A stretch of 64,000 bases of DNA, taken from positions 18,933-82,932 of the forward strand of contig NZ_JADBEL010000019.1 in NCBI RefSeq assembly GCF_014873855.1. Direction: 5' to 3'. This DNA is from Sporosarcina limicola. Its GTDB lineage: Bacteria > Bacillota > Bacilli > Bacillales_A > Planococcaceae. The position numbers were made by a program, and so were the translations under genes. The notes under the pieces are model-generated. The model worked only from the letters and a program-made list of their open reading frames with translations, was not told the DNA's origin and ran no database searches. Below, one piece after another: positions 1-7,349 of this stretch (its first letter is position 1; every line of letters starts with the position of its first letter).

Positions 1-30
1 TAACCTGATAACGCGCAAGCTAAAATCTTA

Positions 31-1038
31 TTATTTTCTTGAGTTCGGTATTTCATCTGGATCAACTGGGCGAACCTCATATCCATTTTGGAATTGCTCA
101 CCTGTTTTTGGATTAGTATTAAACGTTGGCTCTTCTACATTTGGTCTAGGGATTGAACCATGGTCTTTACCGTCAATTCGGACTTCCTTCACTATCTTTC
201 CATCAGAACCATAAGTTGTGTATTTTGTAATATTCCCGTTTGTATCTCTATCAACTTTTGTAGAATTAGGTGTTCCAGTATCAGCAGGGGCGCTACGACT
301 CTTTTTAGATGTAGATGTGGAATTACCCACCGCCTTATCAACTACTTTTTCCACACGAGAGACAACATCCGACGCCACTTTCTCTGGTACTTTCGGTTTT
401 TCCTCTGATTTCTTTGATTTTGTCGATTTCTTCGCTGCCTTTCCACCACCAGCGACAGCCGAAACTACTTTACCGGTCCGAACTGCCCCTTTGACGACAG
501 CACCGCCAACCATGGCCGCACCTGCTGCTACGCGTTCCCAATCATCCAATTTTCGTCCAGTAATCGGGTCTCCTCCGGTTATCACTTCGACGGCTGCTTT
601 CGCGTTCCCAACGACCGGGATAAAGTCTACGACGGCGGAGAGTGTTTCTTTTAAGTTAGCTCCCGTCAGTGACTTGGCAGCTAATGCCGTTTTCTTGGCA
701 GCTTTTTTCAGGACCTTGCCTGCTTGTTTGAAGAAGCCATCTTTTTCTTTTTTCTTCTTTTTAGACTTTTTAGCCAGTACTGCTTTTTTCATGTTCTTTT
801 TCAGTTTCTTAATTTGTTGCTTTGGCGAAAGGTTGTTCTTGAACGTCCGCGCTTTCGTAAAGACTTTGCCGATCTTTTTCTTAGCCTTCTTCTTAGCCCT
901 CTTCACTTTCTTTTTGGCCTTTTTCTGACTGGCGGCTAGTTGTTTTTTCTTTTTCTTGACCGTTTTTTTGACGGCCTTTTTCGCTACTTTCGCAACCTTC
1001 TTAACCGATTGAACGGTCTTTTTAGTTGCCTGTTTCAC
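31..1038 (-). CDS. Orphan polymorphic toxin (pre-toxin TG / toxin-24-like), damaged 5' end
   Basis: A 335-codon frame from a GTG. Residues 1-100 are about 45% lysine (runs like KKTVKKKKK), with no signal peptide. Residues ~135-165 resemble the pre-toxin TG linker (VDFIPVVGNAKAA, GGDPITGRKLDDW). The last ~80 residues (NSTKVDRDTNGNITKY, DGKDHGSIPRPN, NPKTGEQFQNG) look like the polymorphic toxin type 24 family, recognised from memory. The lysine-rich part parallels the toxin at 2648-3901. Codons for a matching N-terminus (LAAAGSLLGSIPAVG) lie just upstream at about 1064-1108, but a one-base deletion and a TAA separate them from this frame, so the natural start is lost. It is probably a silent or decaying cassette. 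Its immunity gene would lie left of the window. Confidence 0.6.
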   Translation of the reverse strand: MKQATKKTVQSVKKVAKVAKKAVKKTVKKKKKQLAASQKKAKKKVKRAKKKAKKKIGKVFTKARTFKNNLSPKQQIKKLKKNMKKAVLAKKSKKKKKEKDGFFKQAGKVLKKAAKKTALAAKSLTGANLKETLSAVVDFIPVVGNAKAAVEVITGGDPITGRKLDDWERVAAGAAMVGGAVVKGAVRTGKVVSAVAGGGKAAKKSTKSKKSEEKPKVPEKVASDVVSRVEKVVDKAVGNSTSTSKKSRSAPADTGTPNSTKVDRDTNGNITKYTTYGSDGKIVKEVRIDGKDHGSIPRPNVEEPTFNTNPKTGEQFQNGYEVRPVDPDEIPNSRK

Positions 1039-1603
1039 TTACTTCGCCGCATTCTTGACAAACCCACCGCGGGAATACTGCCAAGAAGACTGCCCGCGGC
1101 AGCTAAGTCACTCCATGATACTCAACGGAAACTTTATCAATAGAAAGTTGTACGTTATTCATGCGTTTCCCCCATAGGCAAAACTTTTAACGGATTTGCC
1201 GCTTGTATTATAGAAATCAGGGAGTCGGTGGCTAGCCTTTAACACATGACCTTCCCGTTAATAGATTTCCATGCTTACAATATCAGTAGTCGTCTTACTC
1301 CATTCATAAGTTGCGACCAAGTCCTTTCACCATATCTATTGTTGTGGTAATGTACATTGTAGCGATTCATTTTGAAAAAACACAAAAAAGCGAAGCTAAC
1401 AAAAAACAGGTCAATCATGGTGGTATCTGACCATAATCGACCTGTTTAATGTAACGGAATATCGTTATTTAGGTTATAGAATTAAAGACTTAATGTCCGT
1501 ACAAATGAAATGACGAAATCTTTATACGAGTATTACATAGGTTATATGTGTTATTGGTTGAATGATGGATTCATTCGGCACTGGGTACCCCCTCACCAAA
1601 ATA
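1039..1603. other. Intergenic: toxin 5' remnant, 19-codon ORF, terminator
   Basis: Positions 1064-1108 (minus) hold the out-of-frame N-terminal codons of the toxin described at 31-1038. Joined to them is a 19-codon minus frame at 1103-1162 (ATG preceded by GGGGGA, peptide MNNVQLSIDKVSVEYHGVT), probably the start of another gene broken by recombination. Apart from the hairpin at 1401-1448, I recognise nothing in 1170-1603. Confidence 0.4.
1401..1448 (-). terminator. Rho-independent terminator after the CdiI-like immunity gene
   Basis: The arms AACAGGTC (1405-1412) and GACCTGTT (1439-1446) are complementary, with an inner ATGGT/ACCAT pairing. On the minus strand the stem is followed by six U. 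It lies about 155 bp downstream of the immunity gene at 1604-2047. Confidence 0.7.
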
Positions 1604-2047
1604 TCAATTAATTTTTTTTATTATATTGATATAGCCTTGATACGTTTCCTTCTGTTCATCGAACATCCAAACATCTGCTAAATCTATTAAGTTGTTCTTT
1701 TCAACATTTTCAATCATTCTATCTAATTTACTCTTATGTGCTGAGAGCACTTCCGAACTAATAGATGACAATTTTTCCATCAATTCCATTGAATCAATAT
1801 CAGCATAGAAAGGTGTGTTCTGTTCATCAATCCTTTCAATAATTTCAACCGTTGCTAAATCTTTAAAAACATCTTGTCTAATACAACGAATCAAATCAAA
1901 GTTTGATAACTCACACAGACATTTCCCAGTAACTTCTAAGTGCCATACAGGTAGTGACATATCAGAATACTGAGTTGCATTTTGTATTACACCTTCATAT
2001 TCTTCATTAGTCAAAAACTCTTTTAATGTCATTTTTCTATTAATCAT
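1604..2047 (-). CDS. Putative CdiI-type immunity protein
   Basis: About 147 residues from an ATG preceded by GGAG at 8 nt. The frame can be opened to a GTG at 2065, but that start has no ribosome site. The sequence (MTLKEFLTNEEY near the start, then CELSNFDLIRCIRQDVF) resembles small immunity proteins of contact-dependent inhibition systems, in which a leading hydrophobic/acidic segment precedes a 'DLIRCIRQ' helix. It has no signal peptide or membrane segment, so it would act in the cytoplasm. It directly follows the last 40 codons of a toxin whose body is missing, so it is an orphan immunity gene. The family call is from pattern memory. Confidence 0.5.
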   Translation of the reverse strand: MINRKMTLKEFLTNEEYEGVIQNATQYSDMSLPVWHLEVTGKCLCELSNFDLIRCIRQDVFKDLATVEIIERIDEQNTPFYADIDSMELMEKLSSISSEVLSAHKSKLDRMIENVEKNNLIDLADVWMFDEQKETYQGYINIIKKIN

Positions 2048-2064
2048 ATACATTACTCCAATCA

Positions 2065-2187
2065 CTATTTAGGTGGATACACTCCGCCATTGGGGGCAAA
2101 CATATCTACAATTTTTTTCATCGTAGCGTTTACCTCATTCAACATATAATTGTGGTTTTGGACGTTCCCACGTCTTGCAAGGTTATC
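2065..2187 (-). pseudogene. C-terminal remnant of a third toxin
   Basis: An open stretch encodes DNLARRGNVQNHNYMLNEV, then TMKKIVDMFAPNGGVYPPK and a TAG at 2065-2067. It runs into the start of the immunity gene, as toxin C-termini do, and has no start codon. Upstream it meets a stop (2188-2190) exactly where group II intron sequence begins. I read it as the tail of a CDI/VgrG-type toxin whose body was lost, leaving only the immunity gene. Confidence 0.5.
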
Positions 2188-2189
2188 CT

Positions 2190-2351
2190 ATCCTGCTAGC
2201 CAACAGGGTATATGCTATCTGTTCCGAGTTTTGCCTTCTGGTCCTCCGCACAGAACCTCGCGATACCTGCACTACCAGTCAGCTATACATTTCCGCCACT
2301 ACGGCATGTTAGGGACTTTCACCCATTAGAGAAAAGCGCTGCCAAGCGCAC
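2190..2351 (-). mobile_element. Group II intron 5' fragment (domain I only)
   Basis: On the minus strand the segment starts with GTGCGCTTGGCAGCGC at 2351 and carries GGGTGAAAGTCCC and later AGAAGGCAAAACTCGGAACAG, the order seen at the 5' end of bacterial group II introns. Only ~160 nt remain. There is no reverse transcriptase and no domain V, so it cannot splice. It begins immediately after a terminator hairpin, the usual insertion site of class C introns. Confidence 0.6.
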
Positions 2352-2384
2352 AAAACCTTGAAAGGCTATAAGCCAGTCAAGGTT
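2352..2384 (-). terminator. Terminator hairpin after the toxin/immunity pair
   Basis: Complementary arms AACCTTGA (2377-2384, minus sense) and TCAAGGTT (2354-2361) enclose an inner GGC/GCC pairing. The minus strand continues with TTTT and then the intron 5' end. It lies 10 bp downstream of the 83-residue immunity gene. Confidence 0.6.
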
Positions 2385-2393
2385 AATTTAAAA

Positions 2394-2645
2394 TTATGAC
2401 TCAAAAGCTGTTCTTTCTGGAAACTCACCACCTTCTCTAATTAAGCAAACGGCCAATCTTTGTGCAGCTCTGTCAAAATAAAACTTAGACAGAATATTTG
2501 GGTCTGGTATAACTTCTAACTCAGAAAATTTCCTAGTTAATTTATTTAGCTCAATTTTCCCCATAATATTTTCATTAGGTCCAAATCTGTAGACCACAGT
2601 TTCATTATTTTCATATTCTTTTAGTAATAAAACGTACGAAGCCAA
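2394..2645 (-). CDS. Putative immunity protein for the VgrG-linked toxin
   Basis: 83 residues, cytoplasmic, ending FDRAAQRLAVCLIREGG and then EFPERTAFES. It starts 2 bp after the stop of the toxin at 2648-3901, the standard toxin-immunity arrangement. I recall small proteins with the 'DRAAQ(R/K)LA..L...G.FP..T..ES' pattern next to similar toxin C-termini in Firmicutes, but assign the function mainly from position and size. A terminator follows at once, so this pair closes the intact part of the operon. Confidence 0.55.
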   Translation of the reverse strand: MASYVLLLKEYENNETVVYRFGPNENIMGKIELNKLTRKFSELEVIPDPNILSKFYFDRAAQRLAVCLIREGGEFPERTAFES

Positions 2646-2647
2646 CT

Positions 2648-3901
2648 TTACTCCTCCTTAGGTGGATACCACGGACGCCCAGAGTCTACTGTTCTATCAT
2701 GTGCTGTCCTATAATTCGTTTTGAATATCCCTTCAAATTTTGATTCAAAAAGTTCATGATTCAATAAGTCAATGTCATTCTTTTTATATGTGCCTCTTTG
2801 AAGCCTATCCCATGCTTGTGCAATTTCATAATCTGCATCAAAGCGTCCAACACCATGTTCTTTAATATGCTTTTTAGTAAACAAATGCTCTTTTATTCTT
2901 TGCACTCTATGTTCAGCCATCCCTGTATTTTTTACAATAGACTGAACATCCATTTTCGATTTTCTAAAAGATTCATACATTTTCTCTGCTTTATCGAGTT
3001 GTTTAAGATATTCATCAATAGAAAGTTCTCTACCACCCGTTTGAACTTTACCTTTACCCTTATTAGCATTACCCTCAGAAGGTTTACTCGTCCCCTTACC
3101 AATCTTCCCAACCTCCTTAGCCTTTTCCCCGACTTTCGCAAAATCATGTGCATAACCTGCTATTTTGGCGGGTTTATAAAATGTGAATAATGCAGCCTCT
3201 ACTCTCTCTTCTATTGTTGAATCGGCACTCAGCATGGTTCCTATATCTCCTAAAAAGAAGTCAAACCCCGCCATGGCATAAGGAGCCATTCCATCTGGTG
3301 TCCCTGGACCATTCCCACCTACGACTTTTCTCATACCCTCGAACGTGATTGGTTCATTATAATCAGGTAACTTTTGACTACCACTTTTACGGTTCGGATC
3401 ATCAAAGTCTGTGTTTTGCATATACTTTATTATTTCGGCCTCTTCTGTACTGAACTTTACTGCTAATACCGCTTTCTTTTCAGTCTTTTTGACAGCCTTA
3501 ATGTTTTTGTTTGCCTGTTTAACAACTGCCTTAGTTTTCATTATGACCTTTTTAGTAAGCAGCACTGCTTTCTTCACGGTCTTTTTCAGTTTCTTGACCA
3601 GTTGACTCTTCGACAGATTAGTCATTAGTTTCCGCGCTTTTGTATAAACCTTGCCCATCTTTTTCTTCACTTTTCTTTTGAGCTTTTTGAGGCCTTTTCG
3701 AATACTCGCGGTCACTTGTTGTTTCTTTTTTTTGAGGGTATTTTTGGCTGGCTTGGCAACCTTTTTGAGGGTCTTCTTAGCTGTCTCGACGCCCTGTTTG
3801 ACTTTCTCTGCCGCGTCGCGTACATTACCCACAGCGGGAATGCTACCAAGAAGGCTGGCTGCGGCAGCTAAAAATCCTTTACTTTTCTTCGCTTTAGCCA
3901 T
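2648..3901 (-). CDS. VgrG-coupled polymorphic toxin with lysine-rich N-terminus
   Basis: 417 residues from ATG at 3901, preceded by AGGTGG. The ATG overlaps the stop of the upstream VgrG gene (ATGGCTAA), so the two are translationally coupled. Residues ~1-30 (LAAAASLLGSIPAVG) are hydrophobic. Residues ~30-150 are very rich in lysine (KKMGKVYTKARKL, KKLKKTVKKAVL). A pre-toxin-like segment (MAGFDFFLGDIGTML) follows near residue 210. The last ~100 residues (IVKNTGMAEHRVQRIKEHLF, RFDADYEIAQAWDRL, LLNHELFESK) form a toxin-like domain also seen fused to other Firmicutes toxins. Its activity is unknown to me. The HE-rich LLNHELFE helix might bind metal, but this is speculation. It is the likely cargo of VgrG 2. 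Confidence 0.6.
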   Translation of the reverse strand: MAKAKKSKGFLAAAASLLGSIPAVGNVRDAAEKVKQGVETAKKTLKKVAKPAKNTLKKKKQQVTASIRKGLKKLKRKVKKKMGKVYTKARKLMTNLSKSQLVKKLKKTVKKAVLLTKKVIMKTKAVVKQANKNIKAVKKTEKKAVLAVKFSTEEAEIIKYMQNTDFDDPNRKSGSQKLPDYNEPITFEGMRKVVGGNGPGTPDGMAPYAMAGFDFFLGDIGTMLSADSTIEERVEAALFTFYKPAKIAGYAHDFAKVGEKAKEVGKIGKGTSKPSEGNANKGKGKVQTGGRELSIDEYLKQLDKAEKMYESFRKSKMDVQSIVKNTGMAEHRVQRIKEHLFTKKHIKEHGVGRFDADYEIAQAWDRLQRGTYKKNDIDLLNHELFESKFEGIFKTNYRTAHDRTVDSGRPWYPPKEE

Positions 3902-5438
3902 CGGCGCCACCTGCCAATGGCATCATGCCGGCGACATCGAGTCCAAGCTGAAGCTCGTCAATCTCATCCTCTTCTTCTACACTCGAAACAGAAACGGGGG
4001 CTTTAGTTGATCCGTCCATTTCCACAAGCTCGCCTTGAATGTCTGTGCTGCCATCTAACACGAGACTACTGGCGTCACACGTGAAATGAATCGATTCTTC
4101 GGCGGTCATTATCAAGCGCTGTTTTCCCGTAAAGTGGAGGTCTTGTTCCGCTTTAAGTACTAACGGCTGTTGGCTGTGAAGTTCGATTCCGTCTTCTTCA
4201 TGGAGTTTGAGAAAGAGGGTTCCTTCCTTCGCCGTTACGCTGACTTCTTGCCGATCCAACTTCATTTCTTTGCCGTAAGGTGTACCCCAATACGTAATGC
4301 CTGGGTCCGCCGTTTTCGGATTGGTCGCGCCCTCTTTTCGCAAAGAATGCCGGACGACCGCCTCTTCCTCCCTGCGATTTAGGAAAGTGAGATGGACCGT
4401 ATCGCCTAGTTCAGGTGGGCAATACAAACCGCTATGTCCTTCTGCCGTATACAGTGGAGCAAGCGGAAACCACGTGGCCTCTTCCTTTTTTTGTTCGGCA
4501 TCGATTGCGAGGTGCAGTCGCACCCCTTCCTTCGTCACATCAAGGACGGTTCCTTCTACAGACGTTCCAGTAAGTGTCGGCGCGTACATCCTAGCTTGGC
4601 GAATGCCCGCTTCAGCTGTTAGGAGATAGTCATAGGTAAGGATACCTTGTTTCATACGAACAATTGCTGTAGCGACCACGAGCTCCTCGCCCTTTAGGTG
4701 CACACGATCACCAAGGTGAAGCCGTTGTTTGGATTGGATGCCATACGTCAACACTTCGTTCTCTACCAAGGGACGAGCCGTATCATTGTGGGCTGTATTC
4801 CTATAAGTAGAAAGGTCTTTAGCGAGGGTGTAGGTATGAGCGGGTAGCTCCCCTACTTGTCCCTCAGGCACGCCGAACCATACTTTGGGCGCATCGGCGA
4901 CAGCTTCTGCTACCAACACCGTCCCGAAATGAGACGCCATGCGCTTGAGAAACTGCCAGTCCGTCTCCTTATATTGTAATACAAAATTCCCCAATTGGGT
5001 AGAGCGAGAGGCGCTATCAATCGAGTCCGATCCCGGATAGGTTGCGAGCACCTGCTCAATCAATTCAGTGTACGTCATACGCTTGTTTTGAAAGGAACGA
5101 GATGCTCGCTGGATGTCCAAGTGAAACGTATGGGAGATGGCCTCAATTTCGACATAATAGATATCCCTTACCATTCGAATGGCAATTTCCGTCACTAGCC
5201 CTTTAAATAAAGGGCGCACTAATTGACCGTCTTTCACTTGATTCAGTTCAATCTGATCCGCACTGCTTGCCAGTGCGATGCAGCTGGCTTTCTTGTCTTC
5301 GGGGATAATGCCCGTTAGAAATAATCTTGCATGTTCATTGACGGTTTGAATCAGTTTAAGATCATGTATCGTCTGGACTTCATACGGGGATACGAGCTGT
5401 AGCTCGCCGTATCCTACCCCTTCCTCGCACATTTTCAC
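3894..5438 (-). CDS. VgrG-like spike protein 2 (gp27/gp5-like)
   Basis: 514 residues from a GTG with AAGGG at 7 nt. The N-terminal half has the gp27/phage-D-protein fold signature, including QYKETDWQFLKRMASHF near residue 180. A gp5-like OB segment follows (ATWFPLAPLYTAEGHSG, PPELGDTVHLTF near 335-350). Then comes a repetitive beta-rich needle (VSVTAKEGTLFLKLHEEDG, ELHSQQPLVLKAEQDLHF). Its partner paralogue is at 8556-9980. VgrG trimers form the puncturing spike of contractile injectors and carry effectors. Here the toxin gene overlaps its stop codon and the PAAR-like gene is 40 bp upstream, giving a complete tip-spike-effector cassette. Confidence 0.75.
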   Translation of the reverse strand: MKMCEEGVGYGELQLVSPYEVQTIHDLKLIQTVNEHARLFLTGIIPEDKKASCIALASSADQIELNQVKDGQLVRPLFKGLVTEIAIRMVRDIYYVEIEAISHTFHLDIQRASRSFQNKRMTYTELIEQVLATYPGSDSIDSASRSTQLGNFVLQYKETDWQFLKRMASHFGTVLVAEAVADAPKVWFGVPEGQVGELPAHTYTLAKDLSTYRNTAHNDTARPLVENEVLTYGIQSKQRLHLGDRVHLKGEELVVATAIVRMKQGILTYDYLLTAEAGIRQARMYAPTLTGTSVEGTVLDVTKEGVRLHLAIDAEQKKEEATWFPLAPLYTAEGHSGLYCPPELGDTVHLTFLNRREEEAVVRHSLRKEGATNPKTADPGITYWGTPYGKEMKLDRQEVSVTAKEGTLFLKLHEEDGIELHSQQPLVLKAEQDLHFTGKQRLIMTAEESIHFTCDASSLVLDGSTDIQGELVEMDGSTKAPVSVSSVEEEDEIDELQLGLDVAGMMPLAGGADG

Positions 5439-5477
5439 ACGGAATCCCTTCTTTCTTCCAAGGAGGATGGATTCGGT

Positions 5478-5897
5478 TTATTCCTGCCCATCCTCTTCAA
5501 CTTTTATCGTCCCGCAATAGAGACACATATTGCTAGATTGATTGACTAGGGTAGGGAATTTCTCTACCCATTGATCTGCTTTCCCATCAATCCATGGCAT
5601 CGTTACGACTGGGGTACAAGGCATCGGTTGTAGAACGCCTTGATTGGCTGCGGTTGCTGCGGCCACCGTTGGATTGGCTAGCGTATGACACTTCCCAAAG
5701 GGCTGAATGTTGGTATAAGGCTTATAATCCATGATATTCATCTGTGCCTTGTCTTTCACATAGACACCATGACTAGTAGGCATCGTTAAGATGCTTGTCT
5801 GATCACCTTGTGAACACGATACAGTAGCACCCGCGACCACGTAGCTTCGCTGCTCGTCCCCTTTTGTCTGCATTTCACTCGTGTTGGATTGAGGCAT
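5478..5897 (-). CDS. PAAR-like spike-tip protein (DUF4280 type)
   Basis: About 139 residues from the ATG at 5897 (MPQSNTSEM), preceded by GGGCGGGGG. A longer frame to a TTG at 5930 lacks a ribosome site. It carries cysteines in SYVVAGATVSCSQG, FGKCHTLANP, MPCTPVVTMPW and NMCLYCGTIKV, the layout of DUF4280 proteins, regarded as PAAR-like. PAAR proteins bind metal and sharpen the VgrG tip. It lies just upstream of VgrG 2, consistent with forming one spike. Confidence 0.7.
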   Translation of the reverse strand: MPQSNTSEMQTKGDEQRSYVVAGATVSCSQGDQTSILTMPTSHGVYVKDKAQMNIMDYKPYTNIQPFGKCHTLANPTVAAATAANQGVLQPMPCTPVVTMPWIDGKADQWVEKFPTLVNQSSNMCLYCGTIKVEEDGQE

Positions 5898-5930
5898 AAT
5901 CCCCCGCCCTTTCTTCATCTTAGATTTCAA

Positions 5931-6680
5931 TCAAAATATCAAGATTTCTTCTTCTTTCTCTTTTCCTTCTTCAAATATTTCTATGAACATAATTTTTTTA
6001 CTACTATCTTCGAGCTCCCCAATAGAAATTTGTAGTACTTTTGTATTTTCTCCTCCCAATCTATAGAAATAGCCGTTCCATCTTCCCGTAACTGCTTGAG
6101 CATCTGAAGCAAGTATCTCTTCCTTATACATTAATTCCCCACTATCGGTAGTAATTGTGTTACCATCACCGCTAATTGTTAACTTTTTTAGAATCGTTGA
6201 GTCTGGATTATTAATAATGAGCGTCTTATCTTCTTTTTGAATCTCAATTTCACAATTTCCAATTTTACCAAGTTCAAAATAATTATTTGCTTGTAAAATT
6301 AATGTGTATTCCTCTTTCGTCACTCCAAGTTTTTCATCATAGGGTAATACTTCACCATCTTCAAGACCTTCTAGCGCTTCCAAATACCACTCTTGGTTTT
6401 CAGCTAAAGATTCCTCTATCGTTTCTGAAATCTGATTCATCTTATCGCTCATATCCGCCGGCAATCCAATAGTCATTATATCCGCTTGATATGTACCTTC
6501 TGAAAAAGTACTGAAAAAGCTTGACTTACTACCCGCTTTTTTAGCTACGCCTTCAGCACTTTCCGAACTGTTACCGTTATCCGCTGAGTCAGCCTTCTTC
6601 CCCTCATTTACATTAGCGTCTGTACCGCAACCAACTAGTAAAAACAATGCGGAAATCATATAAACCCATTTGCTATTCAT
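5931..6680 (-). CDS. Lipoprotein of unknown function
   Basis: 249 residues starting MNSKWVYMISALFLLVGCG. The hydrophobic segment ends in a lipobox (LVGC), so Cys18 should be lipidated and the protein anchored outside the membrane. A Ser/Asp/Gly-rich linker (~20-50) precedes a soluble domain with acidic helices and a beta-rich C-terminus. I do not recognise the family. It lies between the Imm11-like gene and the PAAR-like gene, all co-directional. It could be a surface immunity protein, an envelope anchor for the injector, or a regulator; the sequence does not decide. Confidence 0.6.
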   Translation of the reverse strand: MNSKWVYMISALFLLVGCGTDANVNEGKKADSADNGNSSESAEGVAKKAGSKSSFFSTFSEGTYQADIMTIGLPADMSDKMNQISETIEESLAENQEWYLEALEGLEDGEVLPYDEKLGVTKEEYTLILQANNYFELGKIGNCEIEIQKEDKTLIINNPDSTILKKLTISGDGNTITTDSGELMYKEEILASDAQAVTGRWNGYFYRLGGENTKVLQISIGELEDSSKKIMFIEIFEEGKEKEEEILIF

Positions 6681-6752
6681 CTAACTAACCCCTCATATTC
6701 GCTATTATTTTTTCAATTAACAATCATTTTATTAAAACATATTATTCTATCT

Positions 6753-7319
6753 CTAGTAATTGAACGAATGATTTCCCTGCACTTCGTTCCATCTTCCAGC
6801 TGTCTGAACTTTTACTAATCGCACTCCTCGAAACGCACGGCGCAATAGACTTTCAGCTAAGGTAACGTTCACTATAAGATAGTCCTCTCTCAATCCCTCC
6901 ACCTTAAAAACTGTATAAGGTGCTGCTAACTCTTCCTCAATCACAAGTTTTTTAACCGTGCCATCTGGATGAAATTCGGTTTGTTCAGAAAGACATGCGA
7001 CAGGAGGTGGGATCATAAGCCAATACAACACTTGGCTCCTCTTTTTTGAATCCATTAATACAACAGATTTCAAAGGCATTCTTGGCGCATATTTCTCAAT
7101 CAGTTGTTTTAAGGGATTAGATAGGAGCGAGATTGGCTTTTCGATAAAATCAATATAATCGCTCGTTCCCTTCTCCAAAATCGGAAATTGGCGATCCAGA
7201 TTCTCTAATTCGTCTACCCTTTCCATCGTCAACATCTCTCTTTTGAGAACTTGAGAAATTCCAATTGGCTCTACAACATCAGGAATCCGCTCATCCTGTG
7301 TTAGGATAAAATAGTTCAT
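6753..7319 (-). CDS. Imm11-like (DUF1629-type) protein
   Basis: 188 residues, soluble. The opening MNYFILTQDERIPDVVEP, the middle PLKQLIEKYAPRMPLKSVVL and the late LIVNVTLAESLLRRAFRGV follow the pattern of the Imm11/DUF1629 family, which often accompanies polymorphic toxins. No toxin with an obvious pairing lies next to it; the neighbours are a pentapeptide-repeat protein (upstream) and the lipoprotein (downstream). It may therefore be an injector accessory protein rather than an immunity protein. The family call is from memory. Confidence 0.45.
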   Translation of the reverse strand: MNYFILTQDERIPDVVEPIGISQVLKREMLTMERVDELENLDRQFPILEKGTSDYIDFIEKPISLLSNPLKQLIEKYAPRMPLKSVVLMDSKKRSQVLYWLMIPPPVACLSEQTEFHPDGTVKKLVIEEELAAPYTVFKVEGLREDYLIVNVTLAESLLRRAFRGVRLVKVQTAGRWNEVQGNHSFNY

Positions 7320-7349
7320 CTTCTGCTCTCCTTTCTTCCCAAAAATCGG

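Noticed and set aside
218..928. 236-codon plus-strand frame rich in Phe and Ala
   Set aside because: It is the antisense of the lysine-rich toxin leader (AAA/AAG codons read as TTT/CTT). It has no ribosome site and no recognisable domain.
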